From the NCBI GenBank assembly GCA_947561395.2, contig OX387187.1, forward strand, positions 3,106,976 to 3,170,975: DNA of 64,000 nt, in the 5' to 3' direction. This document shows, in pieces, positions 1 to 10,717 of the stretch; the first letter of the stretch is position 1, and each line of letters begins with the position of its first letter. The notes beneath the pieces are model-generated. The model was not told the DNA's origin. It worked only from the letters and a program-made list of their open reading frames with translations, and made no database searches. Position numbers and translations under genes: made by a program. This stretch comes from Buxus sempervirens (lineage: Eukaryota; Streptophyta; Magnoliopsida; Buxales; Buxaceae).

Positions 1-68
1 TTGTTACAGTAGCGAACCGGATTCAGGTCAGGTGCCGGTTTGCATTGACTCGGGTTTGGGGCGTTACA
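1..68 (+). mobile_element. 3' tail of an LTR (GTTACA-ending family)
   Basis: The first 68 bases end in GGGGCGTTACA. The same ending closes the LTRs at 21569 and (with small changes) 24923 and 56112. Only the tail is inside the window, so the rest of the element cannot be judged. The orientation is inferred from the terminal ACA. Confidence 0.6.
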
Positions 69-801
69 ACCCAGATGGCCGGAAGCACTATTAGTAGAGG
101 TGAAGATTACTTAAGAGTATGAATTTTGATGCTTATTGCCGAAATAGAGAGGAGTCGAAAGGGTAATTACGATGGAAGATGATGAGGTGACAGATGGAGA
201 ATGATAGGTAGAAGCCAGAGAATAAGAATGGTCGCTAGAACAGGTGAATGCTGCCGGAAAGGTTAGCGGTTGTCGAAGAATATGAGAGAAGTTGCAGTCG
301 CTATTGGAGAAGAAGACAAAGGACAAACAGTAAACCTAACGTCTCTCGTACACAAGTAATATCGGGTAAGAGGCAACCAGAATAACATTTCGGTTAAAAG
401 AAAAATCATTCATACCCGAAAATTATCCTCGATCACATAATTAAACTTAATAACCGAAATAATATTTCGATTACTTTATTTTGCCAAACTGACAAAACCT
501 AATTTCAGTCAAATCTTGAAAATTTCATTTCATTTAAAGATTTCACTTCGGTAAATCAATTTTAAGCATGATTTGCTAAGATCAAAATTTTCTCATTATT
601 TTTTGTATTTTGGTAGTGAATTTCACCTCATAGCCACGAGAGCTCCCTGAAATTCCAGACAATTGAAGAAATACCCCCTTAAAGTAGAGGGCCTTTTGGT
701 AAATATTCACAAAATTGTTTTTCAAAACTTTTTTCTACAAGCAAATCATGTTTGAGTAGATGTGCCGCAAGAGTGCAATTTGAGGTCTGTCTATTCTTTG
801 C
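69..801 (+). mobile_element. Internal 3' end of Tat-like element W (upstream of its 3' LTR)
   Basis: This stretch matches in layout the 600 bases before the 3' LTR of element Y: a GA-rich part with 'gccgg' motifs (69-345), a dyad cluster (376-471), then a 'tcatagccacgagagctc' block (about 627-648) that recurs at about 18225 and 49268 before Tat 3' LTRs. By analogy, 69-345 corresponds to the 5' leader of the antisense gene seen in Y. The antisense ORF at 111-326 has no recognisable domain. The left side is cut by the LTR tail at 1-68. Confidence 0.5.
376..471. promoter_or_regulatory. Dyad cluster, W family (7-N5-7), internal copy
   Basis: Two dyads are clear: ACCAGAA-N5-TTTCGGT at 376-394 and ACCGAAA-N5-TTTCGAT at 453-471. 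Both have a 5-base gap. The same 7-N5-7 pattern recurs inside the adjacent LTR (892-1119). The position, about 330-430 bases before the 3' LTR, matches the dyad cluster of element Y at 49038-49135. A regulatory role is inferred. Confidence 0.5.
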
Positions 802-891
802 CGTAGACACCTCAAATTACACAAGCTTGAAATTTAAAAGTGCAAAAGACTTTTCCATGTTTTGCTAAAATTAAATTTCGACTAAAAGACA

Positions 892-1119
892 ACCGAAATC
901 TTATTTCAGTTAAACAGTTTACATGAATAACCGAGGTCATATTTCGAGCATGAGTGAAATATCTATAACCGAAATTACAATTTGGTTCACTCTAAAAAGA
1001 TCTAGTGAATCTTTGTTTGTTAGGCCTCGTCATCATTTGCACATGGCCATAACAGAATTTGAACCAAAATATAATTTCGGTTAAATATAATTCGCTTATA
1101 ACTGAAATTATACTTCGGT
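892..1119. promoter_or_regulatory. Dyad cluster in W LTR U3 (7-N5-7)
   Basis: Five dyads share a 5-base gap: ACCGAAA/TTTCAGT (892-910), ACCGAGG/TTTCGAG (930-948), ACCGAAA/ATTTGGT (968-986), ACCAAAA/TTTCGGT (1063-1081) and ACTGAAA/CTTCGGT (1101-1119). The cluster lies about 240-470 bases upstream of the TATA box, the same relative zone as the clusters in the Y, Z and S LTRs. The arm sequence differs from those families. Confidence 0.55.
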
Positions 1120-1359
1120 TATAAATTTTTTTGTGTATAACTAAACTGTATTTTCAATTATAAGGGATTTGTTTCAATTTGAAAAACCCCGCAAGATCTC
1201 ACTTATTCACGTCTATACCTCTATCTGGGATGTCTGAATTCCACAATTTGGCCTCTGAAATTGGCCCAATTCCCCCAATTCATGCCTTATGTTTGAGTTG
1301 GAAGGTTCTAGACACATTTTTGTGTCTACCCTTGGGACTTTATTGCCCTTGCTCTTGCC

Positions 1360-1478
1360 TATAAATAGAGGAACTCTCCTCTTGTAAATGGCTGATAATC
1401 TGAAGATTTAGAGCTCTTGAAGAAGAAGGGAAACTCTGTCCAACTCTCCGCTCAAGCACTCAAGCAACCAAGGTAAGT
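1360..1478 (+). promoter_or_regulatory. W LTR core promoter and leader splice donor
   Basis: TATAAATA at 1360-1367 is followed about 105 bases later by AAG|GTAAGT at 1472/1473. The same TATA-to-donor spacing is seen in the Y, Z and S LTRs. This marks the probable transcription start region and a conserved 5' splice site of the genomic or subgenomic RNA. Confidence 0.6.
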
Positions 1479-4400
1479 TTCCAAGCTTTCTCTCCTATTT
1501 TATTTCAATTCAAGCACACTCTCTTCTTCTACCTTTCTGTAGATAAGGCCCTTTATGTGTTGTGTAACCCTAAACCATGCTTAAAGTACCTTAAGCACCC
1601 TCTCTAGCCGTAAAACGTGAAGAGAGAGCTAGGGGAAACAAGTGTTGGAATGGACCCTAGGTTTAGAACCATTTGTAATGAGGTAATTGCATAATTCATG
1701 TTGATTTGTGTGTGGTTACTGTTTGTATGTGATTTTGTTTTAAATCTGGGGATATTACATAAATCTATGCTCTCTATAGCATTAGATTTCAATTCTCTCC
1801 TAAAAATCTGATGTCCTACACAATTCCATACGCACATCACTTGATTTTGATCAAAATAGGTATAGATCTTAGATCTACTATGCTCAATATAGTAGATCTA
1901 AGATCAGAGGCCTTAGAGCAATCTCTCAGGACTTTTTGAGTTAATTTTAATTGGTTTTAATGTTCAAGAGAAGACTTCATAGTCTAATCTCTCTTATTAA
2001 GCAATTTGAATTAATTTGGGTAAATTTGGCTCTTCCTCTCCAATTAATGAGAGATTTGAGCCAAATCCATGCCCTAAATGTTTTTGGATATTTTTCAACT
2101 CATTTCAAGTGATTTAAATTCAGATCATATGGATCAATTGTAAAATCCCAGATTTTAGTTATAAATAAAATTAATAAGATTGTATAAGTCTGGATTAATT
2201 ATTTGGGTCATTTCCCTAACAAACCAGATTTGGGTTTATGTTTTTAAATAAACCTGGATCCGAGGCTTTACATCAATCACACACCCACACTGTTTTGGCT
2301 TGATTTTTACTAAAATTTTACAGATCTGGATAGAACCTGTACCATGTTTTGAATCATTCATAACTTCGTCATATGGATGCATTTTATGTATGATTCTAGA
2401 GACATATGAAAGATGAAGAAGTTTAGTTTAATCCTATAAAATTTGAGCAATTTATATGGAGCCAATTTTTCAAACCATTTGATTAAAGTTGATAAGTCAA
2501 AGCAGGTCAGATTGTTGAACTTGCCACTTTGATTGAGCAACAAAGGCTCATTTTAACTCTGATTTGAGTGATTTTACTTTCTGAGTTTTTCTTTATGAGT
2601 CTACTTTCAAATCTATTTAATTTCAAGAGTTTTCACTTTGATTTGATCTCTGTGTGCTTGATTGACCCTGTACTGCTCAGTAGCAGATTACAGAGTCAAT
2701 TTGTGATCCTCTAAGCATGTTTGAGAGAGCACACAAGTCACAAATGGATGAAGTTTTGAGTGAGGCCTATTTCATTCAAAAGATAGTACCTCATACTTCA
2801 TTCATGCTAATTTTCAAAGATTTATATGGAGCCAATCTCCACAAATAGGTTTTTAAAGTTGGCTACTCACCGCTTTTACTGTTTTACAACCACAACTTTG
2901 AATAAGTGTATTTTCTTTGATTTTAATTGGATTTGAATGAACATTTTACTGAATCTTCTACTTGATATAATCTTTCACTCAATTTGAATTTGAATTGAAT
3001 GACTTATGGTTGGTTGAATTTTCCAAGCTTAAATGGTTTGATTTTGAATTGATTTTTCTAGATTTAACTTAGTTTGCCTTATTTTCAAGTTTTACTTTGA
3101 TTTTTACTTGATCATGAAGTCCTAGAGGTGATATATCCATAGAGAGAGTGAAGAATCTATTGGACTACTCATATGGAGGAATCACACATTTATTTGTTTA
3201 CCTTACTTGCCTTTTAAGTGATCTTTGTATACAAGCAATTTTCAAGCATGAATAGCATATGGCAACCATCTTGTATGGATGAATAGGGGTGCCTAACACC
3301 TTCCCCTATTCATAACCTAACCCCCTTGTGCGCACTTGAAAAACGGTCGCACTGGTAGAAAACGGGAAATCGGAGTCGCCACCGCCTGATGGGGTGCAGG
3401 CGGACACCTGGGTGCCTAAGTTAGTCTAATTGGTTGGTCTACGGCTTGAGATTCTAAGTAAGGTCTCAGTTGCGGTTCGGGGAAGTCCGTAGACACCCCG
3501 ATCCGCCCCGTCGGTTGACGGGTCCCTTAGAGTTTCCTAGGATTGAGTCAACTTTCTATTTGGTTCTCACCCGATTCCTAATCCAGCATGCCATTTAGTT
3601 AGGTCTTGGCGGGACCACCTAAGTGGTGTGGGTCCCTTTAGTTGATTTTATCTTGCTTTACTTAGGTGATCTTGGTCTGATTGGGTGGGCCCCGTTGGAA
3701 GGTCCACGATGTCCTTGGTGTGCTTGGGTAAGCCCATGTACCCATGTGGGCCTCTGTCTAAGCCTAGGAGGCCCTGTGGGCTTAGGTGAAATGAATTGAT
3801 TTTATATTAAGGTTTAAGTTTGGAACTTAAGTAATTTTCATGTCAGAAGTGAGTCGGCATTGGTTTGCGGGCCCCTGGGTGGGCCCCCATGTGGGTTACC
3901 AAAAAAGGTTTAACTTATCTTGCTTATATTGGCCAAAATGAATTGGACATCGGGCTTGGGGCCTGTAGTCCAAATTTGGGCTTGAAAGCCCGGTTCCTTG
4001 AGGTTTAGGGTTTGCACCCTTCTTAGGTTTAGTTGATGGGCCTTGGCGGGCCCGATAGGCCCTTACCCGGAGTCTCGGCCAAACCATGCATTTCACACTT
4101 CATTCCACAAACAAGATTCGGGTGGGCCGCATTGGGTTTAGCCCGCCCGGTTCAACGGGTTGATTTCAATTAATCTTGCTTATTTGCATGCTTTCCGGTT
4201 TAGTGGGCTTGGTGGGCCTCGTTGGAAGGCCCACTGGTGTTCCAAGTTGGACCAGTGGTCCAGGTACCATGTTGGGTTTCCGGGTGACCCGAAAACCCTA
4301 TTGGTTCATTTGGTTTAGTTATGAGATTATTCAAATCAATGAAAATCAAAGATCACACATAAAAATGCATTTTAAGGGTTTTGCAATGGGGGTGGTTTCA

Positions 4401-4732
4401 TGGGCTTCCTAGGGGCTTTCAGTAGTTGTGTGGGCCCCTGCATGGGCCCACAATGGTTTAGGTAGTGGAGAAGCACCTCATTTGGTCTCTTTCGGGAGTT
4501 TCGCAATCATGGAAGGGGGAAGGAGGGAGGTATGGGGCTGCTGCCCCCACTCACTTTTCAACCACCTACAGCAGTGAGACAGAGGTTTTGGCACGCCTGT
4601 TTGGTCTCCTAATTCATACACATACAGCAAGCCTCGAATATCAACACACAACCTAAGGCCAAGGACCTAACAAATGCCAATAACCCCCAAACAATTACAC
4701 ATGCCCAGCAAACAATAAGAAAAATAAATGAC

Positions 4733-4804
4733 AATAACAATGGCCTTTAAAGGAAGCTAAGCAATGCTAATAACAATGGCCTTTAAAGGAAGCTAAGCAA
4801 TGCT
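4733..4804 (+). repeat. Perfect 36-bp tandem duplication in V
   Basis: Two adjacent 36-base copies (4733-4768 and 4769-4804) read identically, with 'ggcctttaaaggaagcta' inside. It is a local replication-type duplication. Confidence 0.85.
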
Positions 4805-6399
4805 AAGGATGGGCCAAAGATAACATAAAGGTTATAGAAGGGAAGGGGACCTTCATACATGCCACTCCGGCAATGACATATCTTGTGTGTGCACAAGCCA
4901 AAAGACAAGTGAAGGGCTGCTGTAGGATGGGGAGGCATGGTTACTAACCACCGAGCAGCAAGTAAAAAAAAACATGGGTACACAGAGATATATTGAGATT
5001 CAAAATAGTGGCCTCTTGGCTCGGTAAAAACAACAGCGGGGCATGCTACATATCCACAAAAAAAACAGTAGGTGAAGGAGGTAATGGATCATGTTCATGC
5101 AAACACATAGCAAGACATAGGCTGTCTCCAACAGCACCTCTCATGGATTTTCCCCGGGGGTCATTTGGGGTTAAGGAGCATACTTTTTAACGTAGGAACA
5201 GATACATGCTAAGGGATATGGCCACAGCAAAAACACACCAAAAGAAAATGAAAATGTAAACGAAAAGTGAGAGAAGAGATAATGTCAAGAAGGGTAATGG
5301 GGGGTTTACTTCGGGGTACATTGGACCAAAGAAGAGAGGAACATTCTCCTCTAATAATTACTGGAATAAAGCCAAAACAGTAACCTAATGAGCACCTAAA
5401 AATATGTAAAACCAAACTCCAATACTCCCAAGGACACCCTACATGAACCTCTTACCATTGTAGGGCCTCATGCCATGAAAAGAATAGCAAATGCATACTT
5501 AAAACCACATGGGAATGAGCCCATGCAAAAGAGGAAGGCAAGGGCAGAAAAATCAATAAATAAAAAAAAAACTCATTTTAATATATGTCAAAACAAATCT
5601 AACCAGGAACCTTACCTTGGTATCCTAAGCTTGTTGGTGGAGGTGTATGGCACTCCTTGAAGCAAAACAACAGTGGGGAACCTCCTTTTCCGCAGCAACA
5701 GCAATGGAGCCTCCTCTTCTTGGAGCACAAGTGGAGAAGAAGAAGAGGGAAGAAGCTTGGGATCACTTGTGTGTGGTGTGGGGTGGTGGTGGAAGCAAGG
5801 AAGGTGGAGAAGAGGGTTCGAATGGGAGAGATGGGTTTTCTTGGAGAGAGGTTGGAGAGATGGGAGAGATTTTCGAAAATTCCAAGTCCTTTTTTTTTCA
5901 ATCAAAATGCCAATCCCCAGAATGTAATGAGAGAGATGAGAGGTTTTGTTTAAAGAGTTAATGAAAAATCCTTGGGAGATGGAGAGTTTTCTCATGGGAA
6001 AGTGGATGGTTGCCATGTGGAGAGGAAAGGTTGGGGGAGGTCAAGGGTTTTTCTCTTGGGGAAGTGGAGGGTTGCCATGTGTAAGATGGAGAGAGGGTTG
6101 TTTGTGTTGGGGAGGTGAAGGGTTAATGGGAGGTGGAGGATTGGTTGGGAAGTGAAGAGACTCATGGGGGAATCAAGAGTCTCATGGGGAAATGAAGAAT
6201 CTTTATGGGGACATGAAGGGTTTTATGGGGAAGTGAAGGGTTGGGAGGTGAAGGGTTGGGAGGTGAAGGGTTAGGAGGTGCCACGTGTACAGCCCTCATT
6301 GTGTCCACGTGGCATCCTATGTGGAGCCCCCATGCGCACACGTGGCATCCTATGTGGCATTGCCAAAAATCCAGAAATGCCCCTAGCTTTGACTGTTCA

Positions 6400-6800
6400 T
6401 ATCTTTTTCATCCGGACTCCGATTTGAGCAAACTCAATTGCATTGGAATTGTATCGAAGTCCTCTATCCATTGGGACTGGGCTAAACACCTGGCTCGGGG
6501 TTCGGCAAAAAGTCAACTTTCGGCTCATTCTCAAGTTTGACCGGCCCACAGAACCTTCATCCGGACTCCGATTCCAGCAAACTTAGTTGCGTTGGACTCG
6601 TGTCAGGATTCTCTATCCAATGGTATAGAGCAAGGCACTTGGCATGGAAATCAAGGAAAAGTCAAATCTCGGCTCTTCCTCAAGTTTTACCGCCCGCAGA
6701 ATCCTCATCCGGCCTCCGATTCTTGCAAAATCAGTTGCGTTGGAACCGTGTCGGGATTCTCTATCCAATGGGATATAGCAAGGTAGCTAGATTTCATTTG
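6400..6800 (-). repeat. About 150-bp tandem repeats in V U3
   Basis: The motif 'catccggactccgatt' with its following roughly 70 bases recurs near 6410, 6560 and 6710, a period near 150 bases. The related LTR X has 'atcggagtccggata' type repeats at about 29065 and 29215 in the other orientation. Repeated U3 modules of this type often contain enhancer elements; that role is inferred. Confidence 0.6.
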
Positions 6801-7029
6801 ATCGAAAGGTCAACTTTCGACCCTTCAGGGTTTGACTTTTTAGCAGGGTTTTGCATTTCCGGCACTTCCGGGAGCGCAAAAATGAGGTGCTTACACCCCT
6901 TACCTGATCTCTGGATTAAACCATGAAGTAGAGCTACTTTTAGCTCTATTTTTACTTTTTAGGCTCACTTTGGTGTCTATTCACACCTTAACTTGAATGG
7001 TGGTGATTTTTCCATGTCTCATACTAAGG

Positions 7030-7260
7030 AAGACAAAATAAGAAATGAAGACATTCAAAAGTATTCAGGCATAGCATGCATTAGGGATAAAATGGAGGAT
7101 AATAGGTTAAGATAGTTTGATCATGTAGGGCAAAGGGCTAGAGATGCACCCATAAGATGGTGTGGAGTACGCATATTAAAGGGCCTAAACGAGTAAGAGG
7201 AGGACCTAAAAAGACATGGATGGAGTGTATAAAACAAGACGTACAAAAACATAGATTAAC
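7030..7260 (+). pseudogene. LINE reverse transcriptase C-terminal relic
   Basis: Translating from 7032 gives DKIRNEDIQ, then ...DNRLR*FDHVGQRARDAPIR. A one-frame shift then continues as RGGPKKTWMECIKQD. These match the C-terminus of plant LINE ORF2 proteins (KIRNEDIR ... RWFGHV-R-DAPVRR ... RGRPKKTW). At least one stop and one frameshift show it is dead. It sits between the end of LTR W and the start of element Z and may have been truncated by these insertions. It continues no further on either side that I can see. Confidence 0.7.
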
Positions 7261-7458
7261 TGTTACACAAAGATATATATATATATATATAGTAGATCTT
7301 CCATTTTAGCACTCTTTAATGCAGAAAGACTATGATTAAAGTGTAGACACCCCAAATTGTAATACAAAATCAGAAAATAATTGAAAATATTAATTGGGAT
7401 TTGAAACAGGTAAAAAAAGTGTAAAATCTGGCCAAATTGGTCATGCCCACAGTTGATA

Positions 7459-7527
7459 TACGGGCACGGCGTGCTCGTATTAATAATAAGGGCAGGGCGT
7501 GCCCGTAATGTGTATATGGGCACAGGG
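7459..7527. promoter_or_regulatory. Dyad cluster in Z 5' LTR U3 (7-N7-7)
   Basis: TACGGGC-N7-GCTCGTA occupies 7459-7479 (one G-T wobble), followed by a second degenerate dyad ending in GCCCGTA and a half-site near 7525. The equivalent 3' LTR dyads are better preserved (18925-18945 and 18953-18973). Confidence 0.6.
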
Positions 7528-7732
7528 GTTTTTGTGCGAATTTTATCTTTGCTCGATTTTTGAGCTTTATCTGCATCCAAATATATCTCTGGGATATGCG
7601 AATTATCTTATTTATTCGTTCGAATTATCTTATTTATCCTTGTTGGCCATGGATGGGCATTATCCTTATTTTCAATCCAATCTGGTGGATCATGGTATAT
7701 CCCTTTGGACCAGCCTTACCCCTGGGTTTGCC

Positions 7733-7842
7733 TATAAATAGAGGTGAGATCCTTAAGCAAAAGGCCACGAAATTTGAAGTCTAAGGAGCTCCAAGTGAAG
7801 AGAGGAATCCCTGCTGCTCTACTTGCTCAATCCAGGTAAGTC
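7733..7842 (+). promoter_or_regulatory. Z 5' LTR TATA box and leader splice donor
   Basis: TATAAATA lies at 7733-7740 and CAG|GTAAGT at 7835/7836. A matching acceptor precedes gag at 12416. A shorter local intron ending at one of the 'ctag' or 'gtag' sites around 7875-7907 is also possible. Confidence 0.6.
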
Positions 7843-9130
7843 CCTTTTCCCTTTTATTTTCTGTCTTCAATTCTAGAAGTAATAGGATCTTCTCCATTGC
7901 TGTAGAATAAGACCTGGTTTATACTTGTATTCCCAAACCTGCCTCTAAGTACCTCAAGAATACTCTCTAGCCGTAAAAGGTAAAGAGAGAGCTAGGGGAA
8001 AGGGGAACAGGTGGATCCCTAGAATAGAACCCCATAATCTGTTTTTCTCCTTTGTTCTAGAATAAGGCCTTTGATTGTGTTTGTATCACCAAAACTATCT
8101 CTAAGTACCTCAAGAATCCTCTCTAGCCGTAAAACGTGAAGAGAGAGCTAGGGGAAAAGAGAACAGGTGGATCCATAGGGTAGACCCCTATGTGCTCTAA
8201 TCTGTAAGATATTGCTGCGTTGAATATCCTGATCATGTTTTAATGGTTTTGTGGTGAATCTGAATGAATCATATGAATCCATGATGTTTATAGCATGAGA
8301 TCCCCACTTTTTTCTAAAATTTTGATTTTCACCACTTTTGCACCTACAGCACTGTTTTCTCGATTTTTGTGATATTAGGCTAAGATCCTGAATCTATCAT
8401 GATCTATATGATAGATCTGGATTCAGAAGCCTGAAAGTAATTTCTAGGGTTTCATTATGTGGTTTTTGAGTCATTTTTCATTTTTGAGAGAAGACCCTAC
8501 GGTCTAAGTTCTCCCCTTTTGATGTTCTTCATCAACGTGGATATTTTTGGTTTTTATTTCTTGATCTAATGTGAAATATGGGCTATATATATGTCCTGGA
8601 CTGTTCAAGTTCAATTCTGCAATATTTTATAAAAATCATATTTTTCTAGATTTCTAGAATTTAACTTGAACCCACATTTTTTAAGTTTTCACTTTAGATT
8701 TGTTTTATTTGATTTTATCTCAATTTTATTTTAATCATGAAACCCTAGGAATGGTATGATCATATTTGAAAATTTTGAATCAATCAGGCTATTTGTATGA
8801 AAAAACCATACACTTTTGTCTTTTTTGTGATTTTTCATGATTTTTGTAGCAAGCCCTTTTTGCTTTGAAAAACATGAACAATACCTGGCACCCATCTTGT
8901 GTGGATGAATAGGGGTGCCTAACACCTTCCCCTGTTCATAACCTAATCCCCTTATCCATCTCTAGTTGTTTTTTTAATAGGGTTATTTTTACCCTAAATA
9001 TTCCTTCTTGTGCTTATTTGATATTTTGGTGTCCATTCACACCTAAACAAAATGGTGGCGACTCTTTGCTTTTACCAATCCCGTGTGATGATTAGGAAGT
9101 CATTGAATTGATTTTTCCATGTCTCACAAC

Positions 9131-9148
9131 TGGCGACTCCACTGGGGA
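9131..9148 (+). other. Primer binding site of Z (tRNA-Arg)
   Basis: TGGCGACTCCACTGGGGA lies two bases after the LTR end. From memory of plant tRNA-Arg(ACG), whose 3' end reads CCCCAGCGGAGTCG plus CCA, this fits with one mismatch. tRNA-Arg priming is known for Ogre/Tat elements. Confidence 0.7.
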
Positions 9149-9689
9149 GTTGTGGATTTCAGCCTTTTGGTTTTTGTTCATGTTTTGGTATTTTTGCTTG
9201 CTTGCTATTTTTAGCATGTTTGATATGTTCTAGGGTTTTGCTTGCTATTTTGTGTTCTTAAGCATGTTGGGTATGTTTTAAATCTGATTTATTGCCTAAA
9301 AGCATGGGGGTAGAAACATGTTCAATTCTGATTTATAAGATTGTTTCTAGATGCATGCATAAGGGGGGTTCGTTTTGATAAACCATGCTTATTTCTTGCT
9401 GAATTTTTATAATAGTATGTTTTAAATTTCAGCATGATCTCCATGATGTATTTTGGTTGTATAACATGATCATATGTTTACATGTTTGGGTGATTTTTGT
9501 GAGCATGTTTTAGGTGTTATAGGGTTACTTTGTTTCCTTGTATTTGTTTACTTTGAATGTGCTTTCCTATTATGCCTTGGTTTGTATATGCATGGCTGCG
9601 AAAAGAGTAGCAAGGCGTTGGGACATTGTGTATGTACCTACTTTTTTAAATGCACTGTGTACATTTTATTTTCTACATAGCCTACCCAT

Positions 9690-9783
9690 AACCTATAGGA
9701 AGTTGAACCCGAATGTGTGTAGCTTGGCGCAACGAGGTCGATACTTCGGAAAGCGAAAGTGAAAACATTCACCTTAGAACTTT
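9690..9783 (+). other. 94-base leader block identical between Z and Y
   Basis: Every base from 'aacctatagg' to 'ttagaacttt' is the same at 32273-32366 in Y, while bases on both sides differ. Conservation of an untranslated leader block suggests a cis-acting RNA function such as packaging, dimerisation or reverse-transcription support. This is inference. Confidence 0.65.
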
Positions 9784-10393
9784 AGGCCAATGATGTGATG
9801 ACAATGTGGATCTGTGATTCGATTCTGGTTATCACTAGGCTTGAGTTCAAAGTTTCCATTAAGCCAAAACCCAAAACCCTTACGCTTGAAGGTGGAGATA
9901 CACATTTTTGGCTAAAATACACAATTATGTGGGGATATGGGTTTGTAATTGAGGGAAGGCTGTTTGCATGGTTCACAAGCCAAGGCATATATGGATGCCC
10001 TATTGAAGGTAAACAAGGTAATCCTAATTTTTGCATTATTTTCATGTCATAGGGGTGTCATAGTGTCCATCGGTTTGGGATAAAATTGGTCCCAAATAGG
10101 CATGTATCCTAAAATTGGTGTAGCCCATAGGAAGAGTTTTCAACTCTGTTCAGAATTAATCCTACCCAATGTTCATACAAGAGGCAACCAAAGGGTACCA
10201 AATTCTTGAGTATGGTGTCAATTTTTGAGGGAACATGTGCCCTCCTAAGCATGTATTTTTGCAAATAGTTCAAAGTCCGCTTTAGGGACAGTTTAGAAGC
10301 CTTGCAATGGGTGAACCGTATGTTTGGATGAGTAATCAAAGTGATCAAATCATGTAAAAACTGAAAAAATAGAAAGAGCTCCGTAAACCGCAT

Positions 10394-10512
10394 TTATTAT
10401 ACGGGCTGGGCTCACCTGTATTGGTTATACAGGCTAGGCTCGCCCGTGTTTGCTATATGGTCACGGCTCGCTCGCAATTTAAATGCGGGCAAGGCCGAAC
10501 CGTACTATATAT
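10394..10512. promoter_or_regulatory. Degenerate dyad cluster in Z leader
   Basis: Half-sites ACGGGC, GCCCGT and their decayed forms recur every 30-40 bases (for example 'tacaggctaggctcgcccgtg'). The cluster matches the position of the Y leader cluster (32984-33110), just before the hairpin minisatellite. Confidence 0.5.
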
Positions 10513-10655
10513 GCGGTTTTCTCGGAGAATTCAAATCTAAACAGTTTTTTCCACTAAATCTTGTTCCTTTAACCTTTAAATAATGATAAAGGGAAATGAT
10601 TTTGAATAGAAGGTTTCAAAAAAACCAAAAACAAAAAAAATTTAATAAAAATGTG

Positions 10656-10659
<4 letters not shown>

Positions 10660-10711
<52 letters not shown>
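10660..10711. repeat. (TA)n microsatellite
   Basis: An uninterrupted run of about 25 TA units lies directly before the hairpin minisatellite of Z. Confidence 0.95.
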
Positions 10712-10715
<4 letters not shown>

Positions 10716-10717
10716 CT

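Larger units (their letters stand above)
3327..6895 (-). mobile_element. Solo LTR V (minus strand), TSD CCCCT
   Basis: The 3569-bp insertion begins TGTGCGCAC (the reverse of the terminus of X, ...GTGCGCACA) and ends ...GGTGCTTACA. It is flanked by perfect 5-bp duplications CCCCT at 3322-3326 and 6896-6900. On the minus strand it starts TGTAAGCACCTCATTTTTGC, close to the start of X (28891), so V and X are one family. No gag or pol is present. A pyrimidine-rich leader and AAG|GTAAG donor (minus, about 5616) are visible. Predicted ORFs in 5599-6155 lie in GA/CT-rich leader DNA and look spurious. Confidence 0.85.
802..7023 (+). mobile_element. 3' LTR of Tat-like element W, split by solo LTR V
   Basis: The LTR starts at a degraded TGTAGACACC (802), which resembles the start of the Y, Z and S LTRs. 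It runs to 3326, is interrupted by V, and resumes at 6901, ending near 7023 in CATGTCTCATA (other Tat LTRs here end CATGTCTCACA). Shared internal landmarks are a TATA box (1360), a splice donor (1472/1473), the 'ctctagccgtaaaacgtgaa' block (about 1602) and the 'ggggtgcctaacacc' block near 3290. Excluding V it is about 2.65 kb. No ORF of note is present. Confidence 0.75.
7342..9128 (+). repeat. 5' LTR of Z
   Basis: It starts TGTAGACACCCC and ends CATGTCTCACA. It is 1787 bp and aligns with 18780-19882 and, more distantly, with the Y LTRs. It includes dyads near 7459, a TATA box at 7733 and a splice donor at 7835. Compared with the 3' copy it has lost about 30 bases around 7442, between short repeats. 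Confidence 0.9.
9149..10650 (+). mobile_element. Leader of Z, first part
   Basis: This non-coding leader is shared with Y (31771-33230). It contains a 94-base block identical in both elements (9690-9783) and a degenerate dyad cluster (10394-10510). Small ORFs here overlap on both strands and have no family resemblance. Confidence 0.7.

Noticed and set aside
5599-6155. Several overlapping ORFs of 69-134 codons
   Set aside because: They lie on both strands of a CT/GA-rich LTR leader (V). Low complexity keeps the frames open and no domain is visible.
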